Positions 14,189-23,876 are shown, counted from the first letter of the stretch. The stretch is 64,000 nucleotides of DNA from Harmothoe impar (GCA_947462335.1 OX381716.1:7574861-7638860), one strand, 5' to 3'. Notes: a model not told the origin generated them from the letters alone. Numbers and translations: made by a program.

Positions 14189-14290
14189 ACAAGTGAGGGC
14201 GCAAACAGATTCCATCTGTTTGCTAGCCCTCACTTGTTTGAGAAGATACTGGATTTAATATTTATGCAGGGTTGTGGTTGGAAACATTTA
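14189..14290 (-). repeat. Hairpin-terminated repeat, inverted copy
   Basis: A 49-bp palindrome (14189-14237) has arms CAAGTGAGGGC-G-CAAACAGAT and ATCTGTTTG-CTA-GCCCTCACTTG around a 3-nt loop. It is followed by about 40 bp (TTGAGAAGATACTGG, then TTAATATTTATGCAGGG). The same palindrome plus flank occurs on the opposite strand at 33363-33455. Homology stops at the outer edge of the palindrome in both places, so the hairpin marks one terminus of the element. A terminal hairpin recalls Helitron 3' ends, but no CTRR terminus is present, so the class is open. Confidence 0.7.
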
Positions 14291-14423
14291 TTTGTTGCAG
14301 GTCTGATATTTGAGCACCCCCCAAACACACTGCCTAATGATACCTGGATTTGATATTGGTGCGGGCATTTATTTCTTGAAGATCTATAATTAAGAACAGG
14401 GGTTTTGTTGACTTGAAAACATA

Positions 14424-15740
14424 ACAAATTTATTGACTTGAGTAAGGATTGTTATCGGAGAGTGATTTTAATTTTTCTGGTCGGCCTAAACTCAATAGTC
14501 TAGGCCTTAAAAAAAATTAGCTGTCTGCCCTCTCAGGTATCAATTACCTTGAAGGGGAAGCAACTATGGAAATTGGATGGCTTTACAAAGCCATCCTGGT
14601 AAGTAGTAAGTCAATGCATGGTATGCAAGAGACTATAAAGTCGAGGACGGCTATGTATGTGGGCGGTGAGGCACCAGGTAAGTAACCAAACTGACACTGC
14701 TTGCCTTTCTTATTGATAACAAAAACCCACAGGAGAGGTGTAAAAAGCAGTGCGTCAACTAAATGACTGATTTTCAGTTAACTCTGACACTAACCAACTG
14801 TTCTTGTCTATCATAGCAGTGCAGTAGAGAAAATGGTGGATTTTGATACTAAATGTAGGGCCAACATGTGAATTGTTAGGTATTGTGATGCTGTTTTAGC
14901 AGAAGACGTGTACACGCAAACACAAAGTAAACAAAACACACCAGAAGTGCCACCTGGTGTGGAAACTGGTGTTGATACCAATATTTGCCACATGGTGGCG
15001 AGACTTGTATATTTTGAGCTCTTGTGTCCCGGGTTGAACCATACTGACGCGCAGACCTTTTTGCTAGAAAGGGGATTCAATTTTAACCCCCCCCCAGGGA
15101 AGGGTGAATGATCTTTGCCCCCCCCCCCAACACACACTCCCCTGTAACTAATGAATAAACAAATTTATTGACTTGAGTAAGGATTGTAATAGGAGAGTTA
15201 TTTTTATTTTTCTGGTCGGCCTAAACTCAAAAGTCTAGGCCTTAAAAAAAATTAGCTCTCTGTCCCGCAAGACATCAACTATCTTGATGGGGAAGCGTCA
15301 ATAGGTGGATGGCTTGACAAAGCCATCCTGGTAAGTCCACAAGAAATCACCAGAAATGTGATGAAGGACGGTGGGCGGTGAGGCCCACCAAGTAAGTACC
15401 TAAACTGACACTGCTTGCCTTTCTTATTGATAACAAAAACCCACAGGAGAGGTGTAAAAAGCAGTGCGTCAACTGAATGACTGATTTTCAGTTAACTCTG
15501 ACACTAACCAAGTGTTCTTGTCTATCATAGCAGTGCAGTAGAGAAAATGATGTATTTTGATACTAAATGTACGGCCAACATGTGAATTGTTAGGTATTGT
15601 GATGCTGTTTTAGCAGAAGACGTGCAGACGCAAACACAAAGTAAACCAAAACGCACCAGATGCGCCACCTGGTGTTGAAACTGGGGTTGATACCAATTTT
15701 TGCCACATGGTGGCGACAGGTATATTTTGAGCTCCACGCG
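14424..15740. repeat. Tandem duplication, two ~0.7-kb units
   Basis: Unit 1 (about 14424-15020) and unit 2 (about 15159-15735) share long near-identical blocks. These include TTATTGACTTGAGTAAGGATT, a TCTGGTCGGCCTAAACTCAA block and GTGATGCTGTTTTAGCAGAA. The offset falls from 735 to 714 bp across the unit, showing internal indels. C-rich runs (15081-15128) separate the units. Minus-strand frames in both units encode similar short peptides simply because the DNA is duplicated; I see no sign that they are selected. Confidence 0.85.
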
Positions 15741-16237
15741 GGAAATATGACTGGCAAGTTGCTTCTACGTCAGAAAACATCTGGTATTTGAGGAAATAAA
15801 GTTCACAAGACCTGATGTATTTCATCAAAAAGGACACCATGTACTGCTCTTTTATTCTGTTGGACTGTTGTTGAAACAGGAACTAAAAATACACTGTAAA
15901 TCCTAGCTTTAGGGCGTGCCTGATGTAAAACACCCCATGTCTGGATGTTGCCAGAAGATATAGGACCGGACACCACCAACACTCGGCAAGCTCCAACTCA
16001 CATTGCATGTTGTGTGTTGGGCTCCACCTCACATTGCATGTTGTGTAGGTGGAGCATGCTGATTCTGCGCCTGTTCCTCGCACTCTTGGCGATATTGGTC
16101 CACCGATGGTGAGCCAAGTCGACTTGATGCGGAGACAATTTTTGCAAGCTGAATTCTGCTGGTCAGATTTCAGCCACAAATTTCAATAAAAGAAAACAGC
16201 CTGGGTACTTGAGCAGAGACAAAACAAATAAGTGCCG
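15741..16237. other. Non-genic interval with a 31-bp duplication
   Basis: CTCACATTGCATGTTGTGT occurs twice in tandem (about 15996-16048) with a 31-bp period. The stretch GGTCAGATTTCAGCCA near 16162 recurs at the far edge of the first G-rich array (17499), so that array lies within or beside a duplication of this flank. Confidence 0.6.
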
Positions 16238-16354
16238 TGTGTAACTCACACAGCCTATGAAATTATATTATGAGTTTTTAAATAGGCAATAGTACTGGCT
16301 GATAGGTGTTGTTGGGGTGGCGCCCCCTGTACCATACAACTACGCCCTGTGTGT
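16238..16354 (+). repeat. Diverged copy of the first part of segment A
   Basis: This ~105-bp piece aligns with the first third of segment A that directly follows it. Shared parts are AAATTATAT...TGAG, ATAGGCAATRSTACTG, CTGATA and GTGGCGCCCCCT. The two therefore form a diverged tandem pair. Confidence 0.7.
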
Positions 16355-16632
16355 GACTGAAATAGCCTGTAAAATTATATCTTGAGATTTTACATAGGCA
16401 ATGCTACTGCCTGATATGTATTCTTGACGTGGCGCCCCCTATACTATACAGGGCACACTACGCGACTATGTGACAGAACCCACATAAAAGGTGTGTAAAG
16501 CAGGGTTTTGGTCGGATGAGGTCCAGTTTGGTCTAGTTACGAACCCTCAGATAGACCTAGATGTAAGAAAAATAATGTTCTCTTATACTAATACTAACCC
16601 GGATAATAACCTACACTGATGACGTCACAACG
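16355..16632 (+). repeat. Segment A, copy 1 (promoter-like, detached from its ORF)
   Basis: 278 bp nearly identical to 18884-19161 (a few substitutions seen, for example GGTCGGATG versus GGTAGGATG). It contains GTGGCGCCCCCTAT and ends in TGACGTCA (16620-16627), a consensus CRE (CREB/ATF) site. In the second copy this end leads into the ORF at 19227. Here it abuts instead the leader of the G-rich array. Confidence 0.85.
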
Positions 16633-16633
16633 A

Positions 16634-17500
16634 CTCTGTGTAGAATTTCACCACCCCCCCCCCCCCTTTTTCTGAAAAAATGAGCACTCTCCAAACGGGT
16701 CTTGCACTATGTAGGCTATGGGGGGTGGTGGGGGGTGCTGGGTGGGTGATGCTGGGTGGGTGGTGGGTGGTGCTGGGCGGGTGTTGCTGGGTGGTGGGTG
16801 GTACTGGGTGGTGGGTGGTGCTGGGTGGTGGGTGGTGGGTGGTGGTGGGTGGTGGTGGGTGGTGGTGGCTGGTGGGTGGTGGTGGGTGGTACTGGGTGGT
16901 GGGTGGTGCTTGGTGGGTGGTGGGTGGTGGGTGGTGGTGGGTGGTGGGTGGTGGTGGGTGGTGGGTGGTGGGTGGGTGGTGCTGGGTGGGTGGTGGGTGG
17001 TGCTGGTTGGTGGTGGGTGGTGGTGGGTGGTGGGTGGTGCTGGGTGGGTGGTGCTGGGTGGGTGGTGCTGGGTGGGTGGTGCTGGGTGGGTGGTGCTGGG
17101 TGGGTGGTGCTGGGTGGGTGGTGCTGGGTGGGTGGTGCTGGGTGAGTGGTGCTGGGTGGGTGGTGGGTGGTGGTGGGTGGTGGGTGGTGGTGGGTGGTGG
17201 GTGGTGGTGGGTGGTGGGTGGTCGGTGGGTGGTGGGTGGTGGGTGGTGGTTGGTGGTGGGTGGTGGGTGGTGCTGGTTGGTGGTGGGTGGTGGTGGGTGG
17301 TGGTGGGTGGTGGTGGGTGGTGGGTGGTGGTGGGTGGTGGGTGGTCGGTGGGTGGTGGGTGGTGGGTGGTGGTGGGTGGTGGGTGGTCGGTGGGTGGTGG
17401 GTGGTGGGTGGTGGTGGGTGGTGGGTGGTGGGTGGTGCTGGTTGGTGGTGGGTGGTGGTGGGTGGTGGGTGGTGCTGGGTGGGTGGTGCTGGGTGGGTGG
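16634..17500. repeat. G-rich minisatellite array 1 with 85-bp leader
   Basis: A leader (16634-16718) with a C14 run and a T5 run precedes 782 bp made almost only of GGTGGT, GGTGGGT and GCTGGGT blocks. A regular 14-bp stretch (GCTGGGTGGGTGGT) repeats about nine times around 17040-17160. The G strand has dense G-triplets, so G-quadruplex or R-loop formation is plausible (inference). Frames of up to 343 codons (Gly/Trp/Val plus, Pro/His/Thr minus) arise from the lack of stop triplets and are not genes. Confidence 0.95.
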
Positions 17501-18186
17501 TCAGATTTCAGCCAAAAATTCCAATAATAGAGAGTTGCGTTGGGCGTGTCATATGCAGGCAAGGCGCAAGTATCTGGCACACACAACCCAAGCACTGGTC
17601 GTGACACAAAGATCTACCTCCACGCCATACCACCACCACAACGGCAACTCAATCAGCGCGTGTAGTCTCTCTCTATATATACTACAGTGTCATTCAAATT
17701 CCACAGAATAGGTGTGCAAGCTGTCGGCCACAGTAGAAACCCCTTCCCTTTCTTCTGTTTCATATTCCCCCGAATTACAAACATATGTCCTTGTATTGCA
17801 GTTAATTGTTGTATGGTTTTTGAAATATATAGGACATTTTCGCAGTAAATAACACTGAAAACGAGGTGAAACGAAGGTAACTGCGTCAGAAAACGTAGTG
17901 CATACGTATGTATACCGCTATGCCATCTGGTGTAAAACGGTGGAACTGACTGGACACCTTTTCTGTGGTCTGGCTGTATGATGTAGTATATAAAGAGCGT
18001 ACACATATGGCCTTGTAGGAGGGCCCGCTGGGTGGAGAGGTGTGGTAGGCGGGTGATAGGCGGGCAAGGCGCAGGTATCTGACATATACGCAGGTACATG
18101 ACACATACACCAAGCACCGTATGTCACACAAAGATCTACCTCGATGCCTGCACCACCAGCGCGTGCCCTTTTACTCTATTTCATTG
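17501..18186. repeat. Spacer between G-rich arrays with a duplicated ~120-bp block
   Basis: 17545-17665 and 18057-18180 are diverged direct copies sharing GCAAGGCGCARGTATCTG and CACAAAGATCTACCTC. Minus-strand frames of up to 154 codons cross this spacer. They have no recognisable motif and no supporting codon pattern, so I treat them as chance frames. Confidence 0.6.
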
Positions 18187-18881
18187 CTCTGTGTAGAATT
18201 TCACCACCCCCCCCCCCCCCTTTTTCTGAAAAAATGAGCACTCTCCAAACGGGTCTTGCACTATGTAGGCTATGGGGGGTGGTGGGGGGTGCTGGGTGGG
18301 TGATGCTGGGTGGGTGGTGGGTGGTGCTGGGTGGGTGTTGCTGGGTGGTGGGTGGTGCTGGGTGGTGGGTGGTGCTGGGTGGTGGGTGGTGGGTGGTGGT
18401 GGGTGGTGGGTGGTGGTAGGTGGTGGTGGGTGGTGGTGGGTGGTGGGTGGTGCTGGGTGGTGGGTGGTACTGGGTGGTGGGTGGTGCTGGGTGGTGGGTG
18501 GTGGTGGGTGGTGGGTGGTGGGTGGTGGGTGGTGGTGGGTGGTGGGTGGTGGGTGGTGGTGGGTGGTGGGTGGTGGTGGGTGGTGGGTGGTGGTGGGTGG
18601 TGGGTGGTGGTTGGTGGTGGGTGGTGGGTGGGTGGTGCTGGGTGGGTGGTGGGTGGTGCTGGTTGGTGGTGGGTGGTGGTGGGTGGTGGGTGGTGCTGGG
18701 TGGGTGGTGCTGGGTGGGTGGTGCTGGGTGGGTGGTGCTGGGTGGGTGGTGCTGGGTGGGTGGTGCTGGGTGGGTGGTGCTGGGTGAGTGGTGCTGGGTG
18801 GGTGGTGGGTGGTGGTGGGTGGTGGGTGGTGGTGGGTGGTGGGTGGTCGGTGGGTGGTGGGTGGTGGGTGGTTGGTGGTGG
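18187..18881. repeat. G-rich minisatellite array 2 with 85-bp leader
   Basis: A second copy of the leader (18187-18271) and a 610-bp array of the same GGT/GCT units, offset 1553 bp from array 1. Repeat order is conserved at the start (GGTGGGTGATGCTGGG) and around the 14-bp stretch. Copy number differs, which fits slippage or unequal exchange after duplication. Confidence 0.95.
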
Positions 18882-18883
18882 CT

Positions 18884-19161
18884 GACTGAAATAGCCTGTA
18901 AAATTATATCTTGAGATTTTACATAGCCAATGCTACTGCCTGATATGTATTCTTGACGTGGCGCCCCCTATACTATACAGGGCACACTACGCGACTATGT
19001 GACAGAACCCACATAAAAGGTGTGTAAAGCAGGGTTTTGGTAGGATGAGGTCCAGTGTGGTCTAGTTACGAACCCTCAGATAGACCTAGATGTAAGAAAA
19101 ATAATGTTCTCTTATACTAATACTAACCCGGATAATAACCTACACTGATGACGTCACAACG
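18884..19161 (+). repeat. Segment A, copy 2 (upstream region of the 19227 ORF)
   Basis: Nearly identical to 16355-16632. It holds GGCGCCCCCTATACTATAC, whose reverse complement has the AGGGGGCGC core of CTCF-type sites (suggestive only), and ends with TGACGTCA. Its 3' end lies 66 bp from the ATG of the ORF, so it is probably promoter DNA. Confidence 0.8.
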
Positions 19162-19190
19162 TCATTGAAATTTAAAATTGTGTGACGTCA
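19149..19190 (+). promoter_or_regulatory. Paired TGACGTCA (CRE) sites upstream of the ORF
   Basis: Two perfect 8-bp CRE palindromes lie at 19149-19156 and 19183-19190, with ATTTAAAATTG between them as a weak TATA-like element. Consensus CREs bind CREB/ATF bZIP factors and often sit within about 100 bp of start sites. The second lies 37 bp before the ATG. The transcription start itself cannot be read from sequence. Confidence 0.55.
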
Positions 19191-19226
19191 GCTGATCTCA
19201 ACTGGGGAGTCAGACAACTTGTAAAA

Positions 19227-19475
19227 ATGGCGGGGATAGGATACGTTGCCGTTCCGCGAGCAGTCATAGATGAGATGGTTGAGAAGCTGTTTTCAGCAGA
19301 TGACCAGCGAGAGCAGGAGGTGGCAAAGGTGCAGGAGGAGGTGGTGGATGAGCTGATCCGTGAGCTGACGGATCAACTCATCAGAGAGGCCGTCGAGAGG
19401 ACCAAGCTCGACGTCTGTATGGAGCAAGAGATACCCGCTGAAGTGATACAGATGCTTGAGGAGTACTCGACGTGA
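19227..19475 (+). CDS. Small acidic helical protein, intronless, histone-type 3' end
   Basis: An 82-codon ORF from an ATG in good Kozak context (GTAAAAATGGCG). The frame is open upstream to 19182, but that stretch has no ATG and overlaps the CRE. Codons are GC-rich (GAG, CTG, GTG, GTC, ATC) in an AT-rich neighbourhood, which argues for real coding. Residues 1-12 are small and hydrophobic (MAGIGYVAVP). Residues 27-60 are strongly charged with regularly spaced Val, Leu and Ile (VVDELIRELTDQLIREAVER), predicting an amphipathic helix or coiled coil. Residues 68-80 form a second short acidic helix. There is no signal peptide, membrane segment or zinc motif. I do not recognise the family and it is not a core histone. 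The stop is 28 nt before a canonical histone mRNA stem-loop, which suggests a non-polyadenylated, S-phase-regulated message (inference). It could also be one exon or a decayed retrocopy. Confidence 0.6.
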   Translation: MAGIGYVAVPRAVIDEMVEKLFSADDQREQEVAKVQEEVVDELIRELTDQLIREAVERTKLDVCMEQEIPAEVIQMLEEYST

Positions 19476-19503
19476 GCTCTCCCACCTCACCCACTCTACT
19501 AAC

Positions 19504-19519
19504 GGCCCTTTTCAGGGCC
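19504..19519 (+). terminator. Histone-type mRNA 3' stem-loop
   Basis: GGCCCTTTTCAGGGCC forms the exact 16-nt structure: a 6-bp stem starting GG/CC, a TTTC loop, and the 3' arm AGGGCC. Flanks AAC before and AACC after fit SLBP-type sites of animal replication-dependent histone genes. It lies 28 nt after the TGA of the 82-codon ORF, a normal spacing. A purine-rich downstream element is weak at best (CAAAAGTTTAAG at 19533-19544). No AATAAA polyadenylation signal is seen soon after. Confidence 0.8.
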
Positions 19520-20747
19520 AACCATTTTTCCCAAAAGTTTAAGTTATCTCAATCTAACATATGCAATTTTTTATTTTATGTATTTAAAAATCCACATGAG
19601 AAAACCCCTCATAGTCTCCACACTGAAAAAAACCCTCTCGTCTTGCTACACCACCCTCCTCCACCCATATTGTCCCCCAGTCCAGACCCACCACCCTCCA
19701 CAAAAGGGTTAACCCATAACAAAATTATATCTTGAGATTTTACATAGGCAATGCTACTGGCTGATATGTATTGTTGATGTGGCGCCCCCTATACTATACA
19801 GAGCACACTACACCCACTTTGTATATAGACTATAGTACTGGCCAGAACACACACCAGGACACAAGGACAAATTAAAAGTTTAGATTATCATAAGAACATA
19901 GCCTTTATTTGTTGAAAGTAAAACATATCCAAGTACCATAATACAGTGATTGTTTATATTTTAATTAGTATTAGCAATAAAAAATAGATACATAAATATT
20001 GAGTAACATGTAATAGGTTATAGTTGACATTTCTAATTATTGGGACTGTCTCAATAGCTTGTCTATCATATAGCTCTCCCTCGTGGAGATGAAATATCAT
20101 CAATAAGGTAAAGATATTATGATAATATGACATTTAGGTGAAGGAGCCAGTGATCATTATTCAAGCCTCAAGTGTTATGAACATGTATTTGTAATAGACC
20201 TCTGTTAGCCAGACAGGTTTAAATATGTAACAATGTATACACATAAACTTATTGAATCTTACATCTTTAGGGTTTTATGAGTTCCTTATATAAGCATGGT
20301 CTACATGGCTTAGGTATGGCGTATAACTTCTCTAATGTAGTCTAGAGTTACCACATCATATCAAGGGTTTACTTTATCCTGCATGCATGGCCTAGGTGGC
20401 CCAGGTAGGGTAGACTCACAATGAGTTGGACACTGGTATTTCTAATCCCTCCTGTGTTATCAGACGTGTAGTGGTGATTGGTTGGAAAGAACGAGACTTA
20501 AACTTATCATTATTCACAAGAATATAGAAAAGAATGTTTGAATAAGCACAAATTCAATCAAGTGTCCGTTTCAAGATATATGGTCCACTCAAGTTGAATC
20601 TATACTATGCCCAGGTTCTCTCATATGTAGCCTGCAATTACCACATCATTTCGGCATATGTTGTTTAAGATATCGGTCAATATTACGCCCTAATACATAG
20701 ACGTTAACCCAAGGTCAAGGCTTTCTTAGCAAGTACTCATGTATTAG
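19520..20747. other. Non-genic interval with a third partial segment A
   Basis: 19715-19815 repeats the AAATTATATCTTGAG...GGCGCCCCCTATACTATACAG part of segment A with a few substitutions. The remainder is AT-rich with no supported gene. Confidence 0.65.
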
Positions 20748-21358
20748 TTACAGGGGGTGGGTGCATCATAGAGACAAATATTACCTTTTAGAGACATGCT
20801 GTCCTTCAAGGGTTAAGGACCCCATAGAGCAAAACTGTACTATGTCTATTTGGACAAAGGGCGTTATAGTTATAAGTGTTACTTGTCACGTTAGTTATCA
20901 GCAGCGGCATTGTAAACGTCAGGGAAAATGCTTACATTGACCTTAATTAGTGTTCTTGTATATGATATACGGTGTCTCAGTAATTAACAGCGTTGTATAC
21001 GTCAGGGAAAATGCTTACATAGGTTTTAATTAGTGATATTTTATATGATATACGGTATCTCAGTAATATAGTCTTACATGATAGCACTATATACATTTTT
21101 AAGAAAACAGCTAAACATAAAGCACAAACTAATCACAGGCTTAATCAATAGTGACACAGTTTGTAATTGTTACTCAATGGTATCAAAGTTTGTAATCGCT
21201 ACTTAGTGTTTAATTGTACTTTTATACGATATACCGTATCTGATTAATACGGTGTTACAGGGGGTGGGTGCATCATAGAGACAAATATTACCTTTTAGAG
21301 ACATGCTGTCCTTCAAGGGTTAAGGACCCCATAGAGCAAAACTGTACTATGTCTATTT
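20748..21358. repeat. Direct repeats: 104-bp pair and ~80-bp tandem units
   Basis: 20748-20851 and 21255-21358 are identical by eye over 104 bp (TTACAGGGGGTGGGTGCATC onward). Between them, units containing ACGTCAGGGAAAATGCTTACAT and GATATACGGTRTCTCAGTAAT repeat at about 20900-21070. Near 21215 is a related ACGATATACCGTAT palindrome. The structure looks like recent unequal exchange. Confidence 0.85.
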
Positions 21359-21544
21359 ATCGTACAAAGGCTATCATGACCCAATTTCTACTAAAGCACT
21401 ACGACATTATGACCACATTTTATGTTCTATCGTCCTCATATAATAATTATGGAATGTGCATGGAGCAAAAACACTCAACGCCATTATGAGTTATCATAAT
21501 CATCAGCTTTCATGTGATCTTTAGGAGACATTTCAATACTCCAG

Positions 21545-21795
21545 AGCAGTCCGATCTACCATGATGGCGGGTGACAGGGCTGCGCCGGCCCACCCTAAGT
21601 CTTAAAAGGTCAGCCAAAAAGCTACAGGAAACGCCCCTCCTGCGCGGTGGTGGACGGGGAGGGTGCGCACGCAGCAGGAACACGCAGACAGAATACACAG
21701 GCCCCATCCTGGGACCCGACGACGAGTGTAGACTTCCGGTTATCGTATGGCGAGCGCATCATTATTCTTGGGGGGCCTTTCTGCTGAGGCTTGCA
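21545..21795. promoter_or_regulatory. GC-rich island with ETS-type site
   Basis: A sharp GC- and CpG-rich patch in AT-rich DNA. It contains ATGATGGCGGGTGAC near 21561 and ACTTCCGG (21732-21739), a consensus ETS/GABP core common in CpG promoters. The sequence around that site (CTTCCGGTTAT) also resembles the start of the palindrome at 25253. Open frames exist on both strands but none is convincing. It may be a promoter or first exon of an unseen gene, or a repeat fragment. Confidence 0.3.
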
Positions 21796-21894
21796 GGATA
21801 GTCGGAGATAAATAGGCTGGTTTGGAGAAGAGCAGAAAAAAAGGTCTAGCTCTTAGGGGCTTGATAAGCTGTGGCCAGTGCTGGTGGCTGAAAA

Positions 21895-22360
21895 AGATGA
21901 GACAGAATTGCTTGATTTTTGACTCGGGCCTGGGGGGAGAGAAATTTGGTATTTGCCTGAGCGTCCAATGTGATCAAAAGTAATCTTTTTTTCTTAGGAG
22001 GTTAGCCCAAATTCTAAAAACTGCCACTTACACACATGTAAATATAGACCCTAAATTTAGGTTTAAAAGTATTCCTAGCTCATTTGGTTAATTTTTTGAC
22101 TCAGGGGATATGGGTAGAGAAATGTGGTATCTCTGTGCAGAATTGAACTCCTAAGTACTGCCTTAGACTGCAATTTGACCAAAAGTAATCTTACTTTTTG
22201 AGGGAGTTAGCCCAAATTCTAAAAACTGCCACTTACACAGACGTAAATATAGACCCTCAATTAATGTTTAAAAATATTCCTAGCTCATTTGCTTAATTTT
22301 CTAACTCAGGGAGTGGGGGGGAGAGAAATTTGGTATTTCTGTCCAGCATTGAATTCCACA
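21895..22360 (+). repeat. ~185-bp tandem repeat related to the exon-flanking repeat downstream
   Basis: Two diverged units, each with a TTTTTGACTCRGG start, a GAGAGAAATTTGGTAT or similar block, AGCCCAAATTCTAAAAACTGCC and ATAGACCCT. The same order of motifs occurs after each exon copy at 28259-28500 and its duplicates. This links the two regions to one repeat family. Confidence 0.7.
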
Positions 22361-23580
22361 TTACAGTTACAGGGGGGGAGGGTGGTGAGATTTCATGCGG
22401 AAGGGGGAAAAAATAATTACGCCCCCCCCCTTCTAGAGCACGTGTAATGTTTCGCGCCTCCCTAGCCGAACCCCCCCCCCCCCCCATTTGAACTATAGTA
22501 ACGGGCAGGCTTCTTGGGTAAAAAGGGAATTAAATTTTTACGCCCCCCCCCCCTTTAAGAGGATTAAGAATTGTTTACCCACCCCCCTGAGAAGGGGTGG
22601 GAAATGTTTACGCCCCCCCCCCCCCCCCACATACCCACCACCCCCCCCCCTGTAAATAATAAATGAACACTCCCTTACAGGATAAAGCAGTACTGTGGAG
22701 TTCATAATGAATTATTCTATTCAAAAAAACCTACCTCAATTTCCATTTTGTAGTTGGGGGGTTGGCCCCCACACAAAAGCTGGCAACCCAAAAGGGCCCA
22801 TGGGGCCAAAGGCCTGTGCGTTAGGAGGGGTAGATGGCAGGTGCCATCCAGGCGGGGCCCAGGGACACGTGGGGGTGATTAAGACCTCGTACGAGTAGAA
22901 AACTCTGTGGAAAGTGGAGAGAAAAATAGGTGATTTAGTACATGCATTACAATTGAATAAAAGAAAAAGAATAAAGAGACGTATTTTTCTTTTTCCAAAC
23001 AGCACCCCCCCCCCTAAATGGGGTTGGCTTTCCGTTTTTTTACACCCCTTTAGGTGGGGGGCGATTTGAACCCCTTTACCGGGGGGGGGGGGGGGGGAAT
23101 CCCGCGGAAGAACACCGCCCCCCCCCTTGTTGTTAAAAAATGATCACTCCCTTAAAGGTATATAATAGGGCTCCAGACAGGTAAAATCGACAAATCGACA
23201 TGGGTCTAGTGACAAGGGACAAGACCTATTTCTTATAATCGACAAGGGACATTGGCATTTCTTGAATTCAACAATTGACACAGCCACCCCCCCCCCCCCC
23301 CCCGTCTGGGGGCCTTATAATGGAAGGACCCATTGAAGCATAGTGACACATGCACATTTCCAAAGAAAAAAGGTGAATACCACAATTCAAGCGTTCCTCA
23401 AAAACTGGAAACGTACGTAAGGGTTATTTTTTACCCCTCTGCAGGCACCTTTCTAACACTGTTAGAAATATAGCAGGGATTACTGGGTGGGTGCCGGTAT
23501 TTAAAAATGGCCGACTTTTTATAAGATAGCCATAGCGCAAATTTGTGGACGGCGCCCATAAAATACTGATTGTCTAGTTG
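22361..23580. repeat. Homopolymer-rich tract with many C and G runs
   Basis: Repeated short blocks (GTTTACGCCCCCCC-like, GTAAATAATAAATGA-like) alternate with uninterrupted C or G runs of 9-18 nt, for example near 22470, 22613, 22640, 23082 and 23286. The same style of C run occurs at 15081-15128. Run lengths here are likely to contain sequencing error. No gene is supported. Confidence 0.75.
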
Positions 23581-23595
23581 TTATATGATACTTAC

Positions 23596-23723
23596 GTCCC
23601 AGTAGTGATCTCTTGATAACGGTGAAGTATTCGGTAGATTCCTCCCGGCGAGCCGGGCCACGGCTCCACCACGGGCGGATACACGGCAAGGTTGCCCATG
23701 AGGAAAACTTGTGGTGCCGACAT
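23596..23723 (-). CDS. Candidate first coding exon of an unknown gene
   Basis: On the minus strand an ATG at 23723 (context AAGAAACATGTCG) opens 42 codons. They end in GGGAC followed directly by a consensus donor GTAAGT (23595-23590). The exon is GC-rich against AT-rich flanks and encodes a Pro/Gly-rich start (MSAPQVFLMGNLAVYPPVVE) then GIYRILHRYQE. A TGACGTCA site lies 43 bp upstream. Translation past the donor meets a stop soon after, as expected for an intron. The next exon was not identified, and I do not recognise the product. A captured exon inside a repeat is an alternative. Confidence 0.4.
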
Positions 23724-23765
23724 GTTTCTTTTTGGATGTAGGATCCTGACTTGACATGCCTTTCA

Positions 23766-23773
23766 TGACGTCA
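23766..23773. promoter_or_regulatory. TGACGTCA (CRE) site
   Basis: A perfect CRE palindrome, with context ATGACGTCACAAA. It lies just upstream of the minus-strand exon start at 23723 and resembles the CRE contexts at 16620 and 19149 (ATGACGTCACAA). Confidence 0.45.
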
Positions 23774-23876
23774 CAAAGCTGACCGGATAACAGCGTTTTT
23801 CCATAGCAGACAGAAAGCCGTCAAATACAATACATGTGTTTCTTCTAGGTAGCGACTAGCGTGGGCCAGCACGTTA

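Noticed and set aside
16648..17711. Long ORFs of 269-343 codons on plus (Gly/Trp/Val) and 319 on minus (Pro/His/Thr)
   Set aside because: They arise because the GGT/GCT repeat contains no stop triplet in any frame; composition is purely repeat-driven.
17653..18117. 154-codon minus-strand ORF
   Set aside because: No motif, overlaps a duplicated non-coding block and competing frames; composition matches the neighbourhood.
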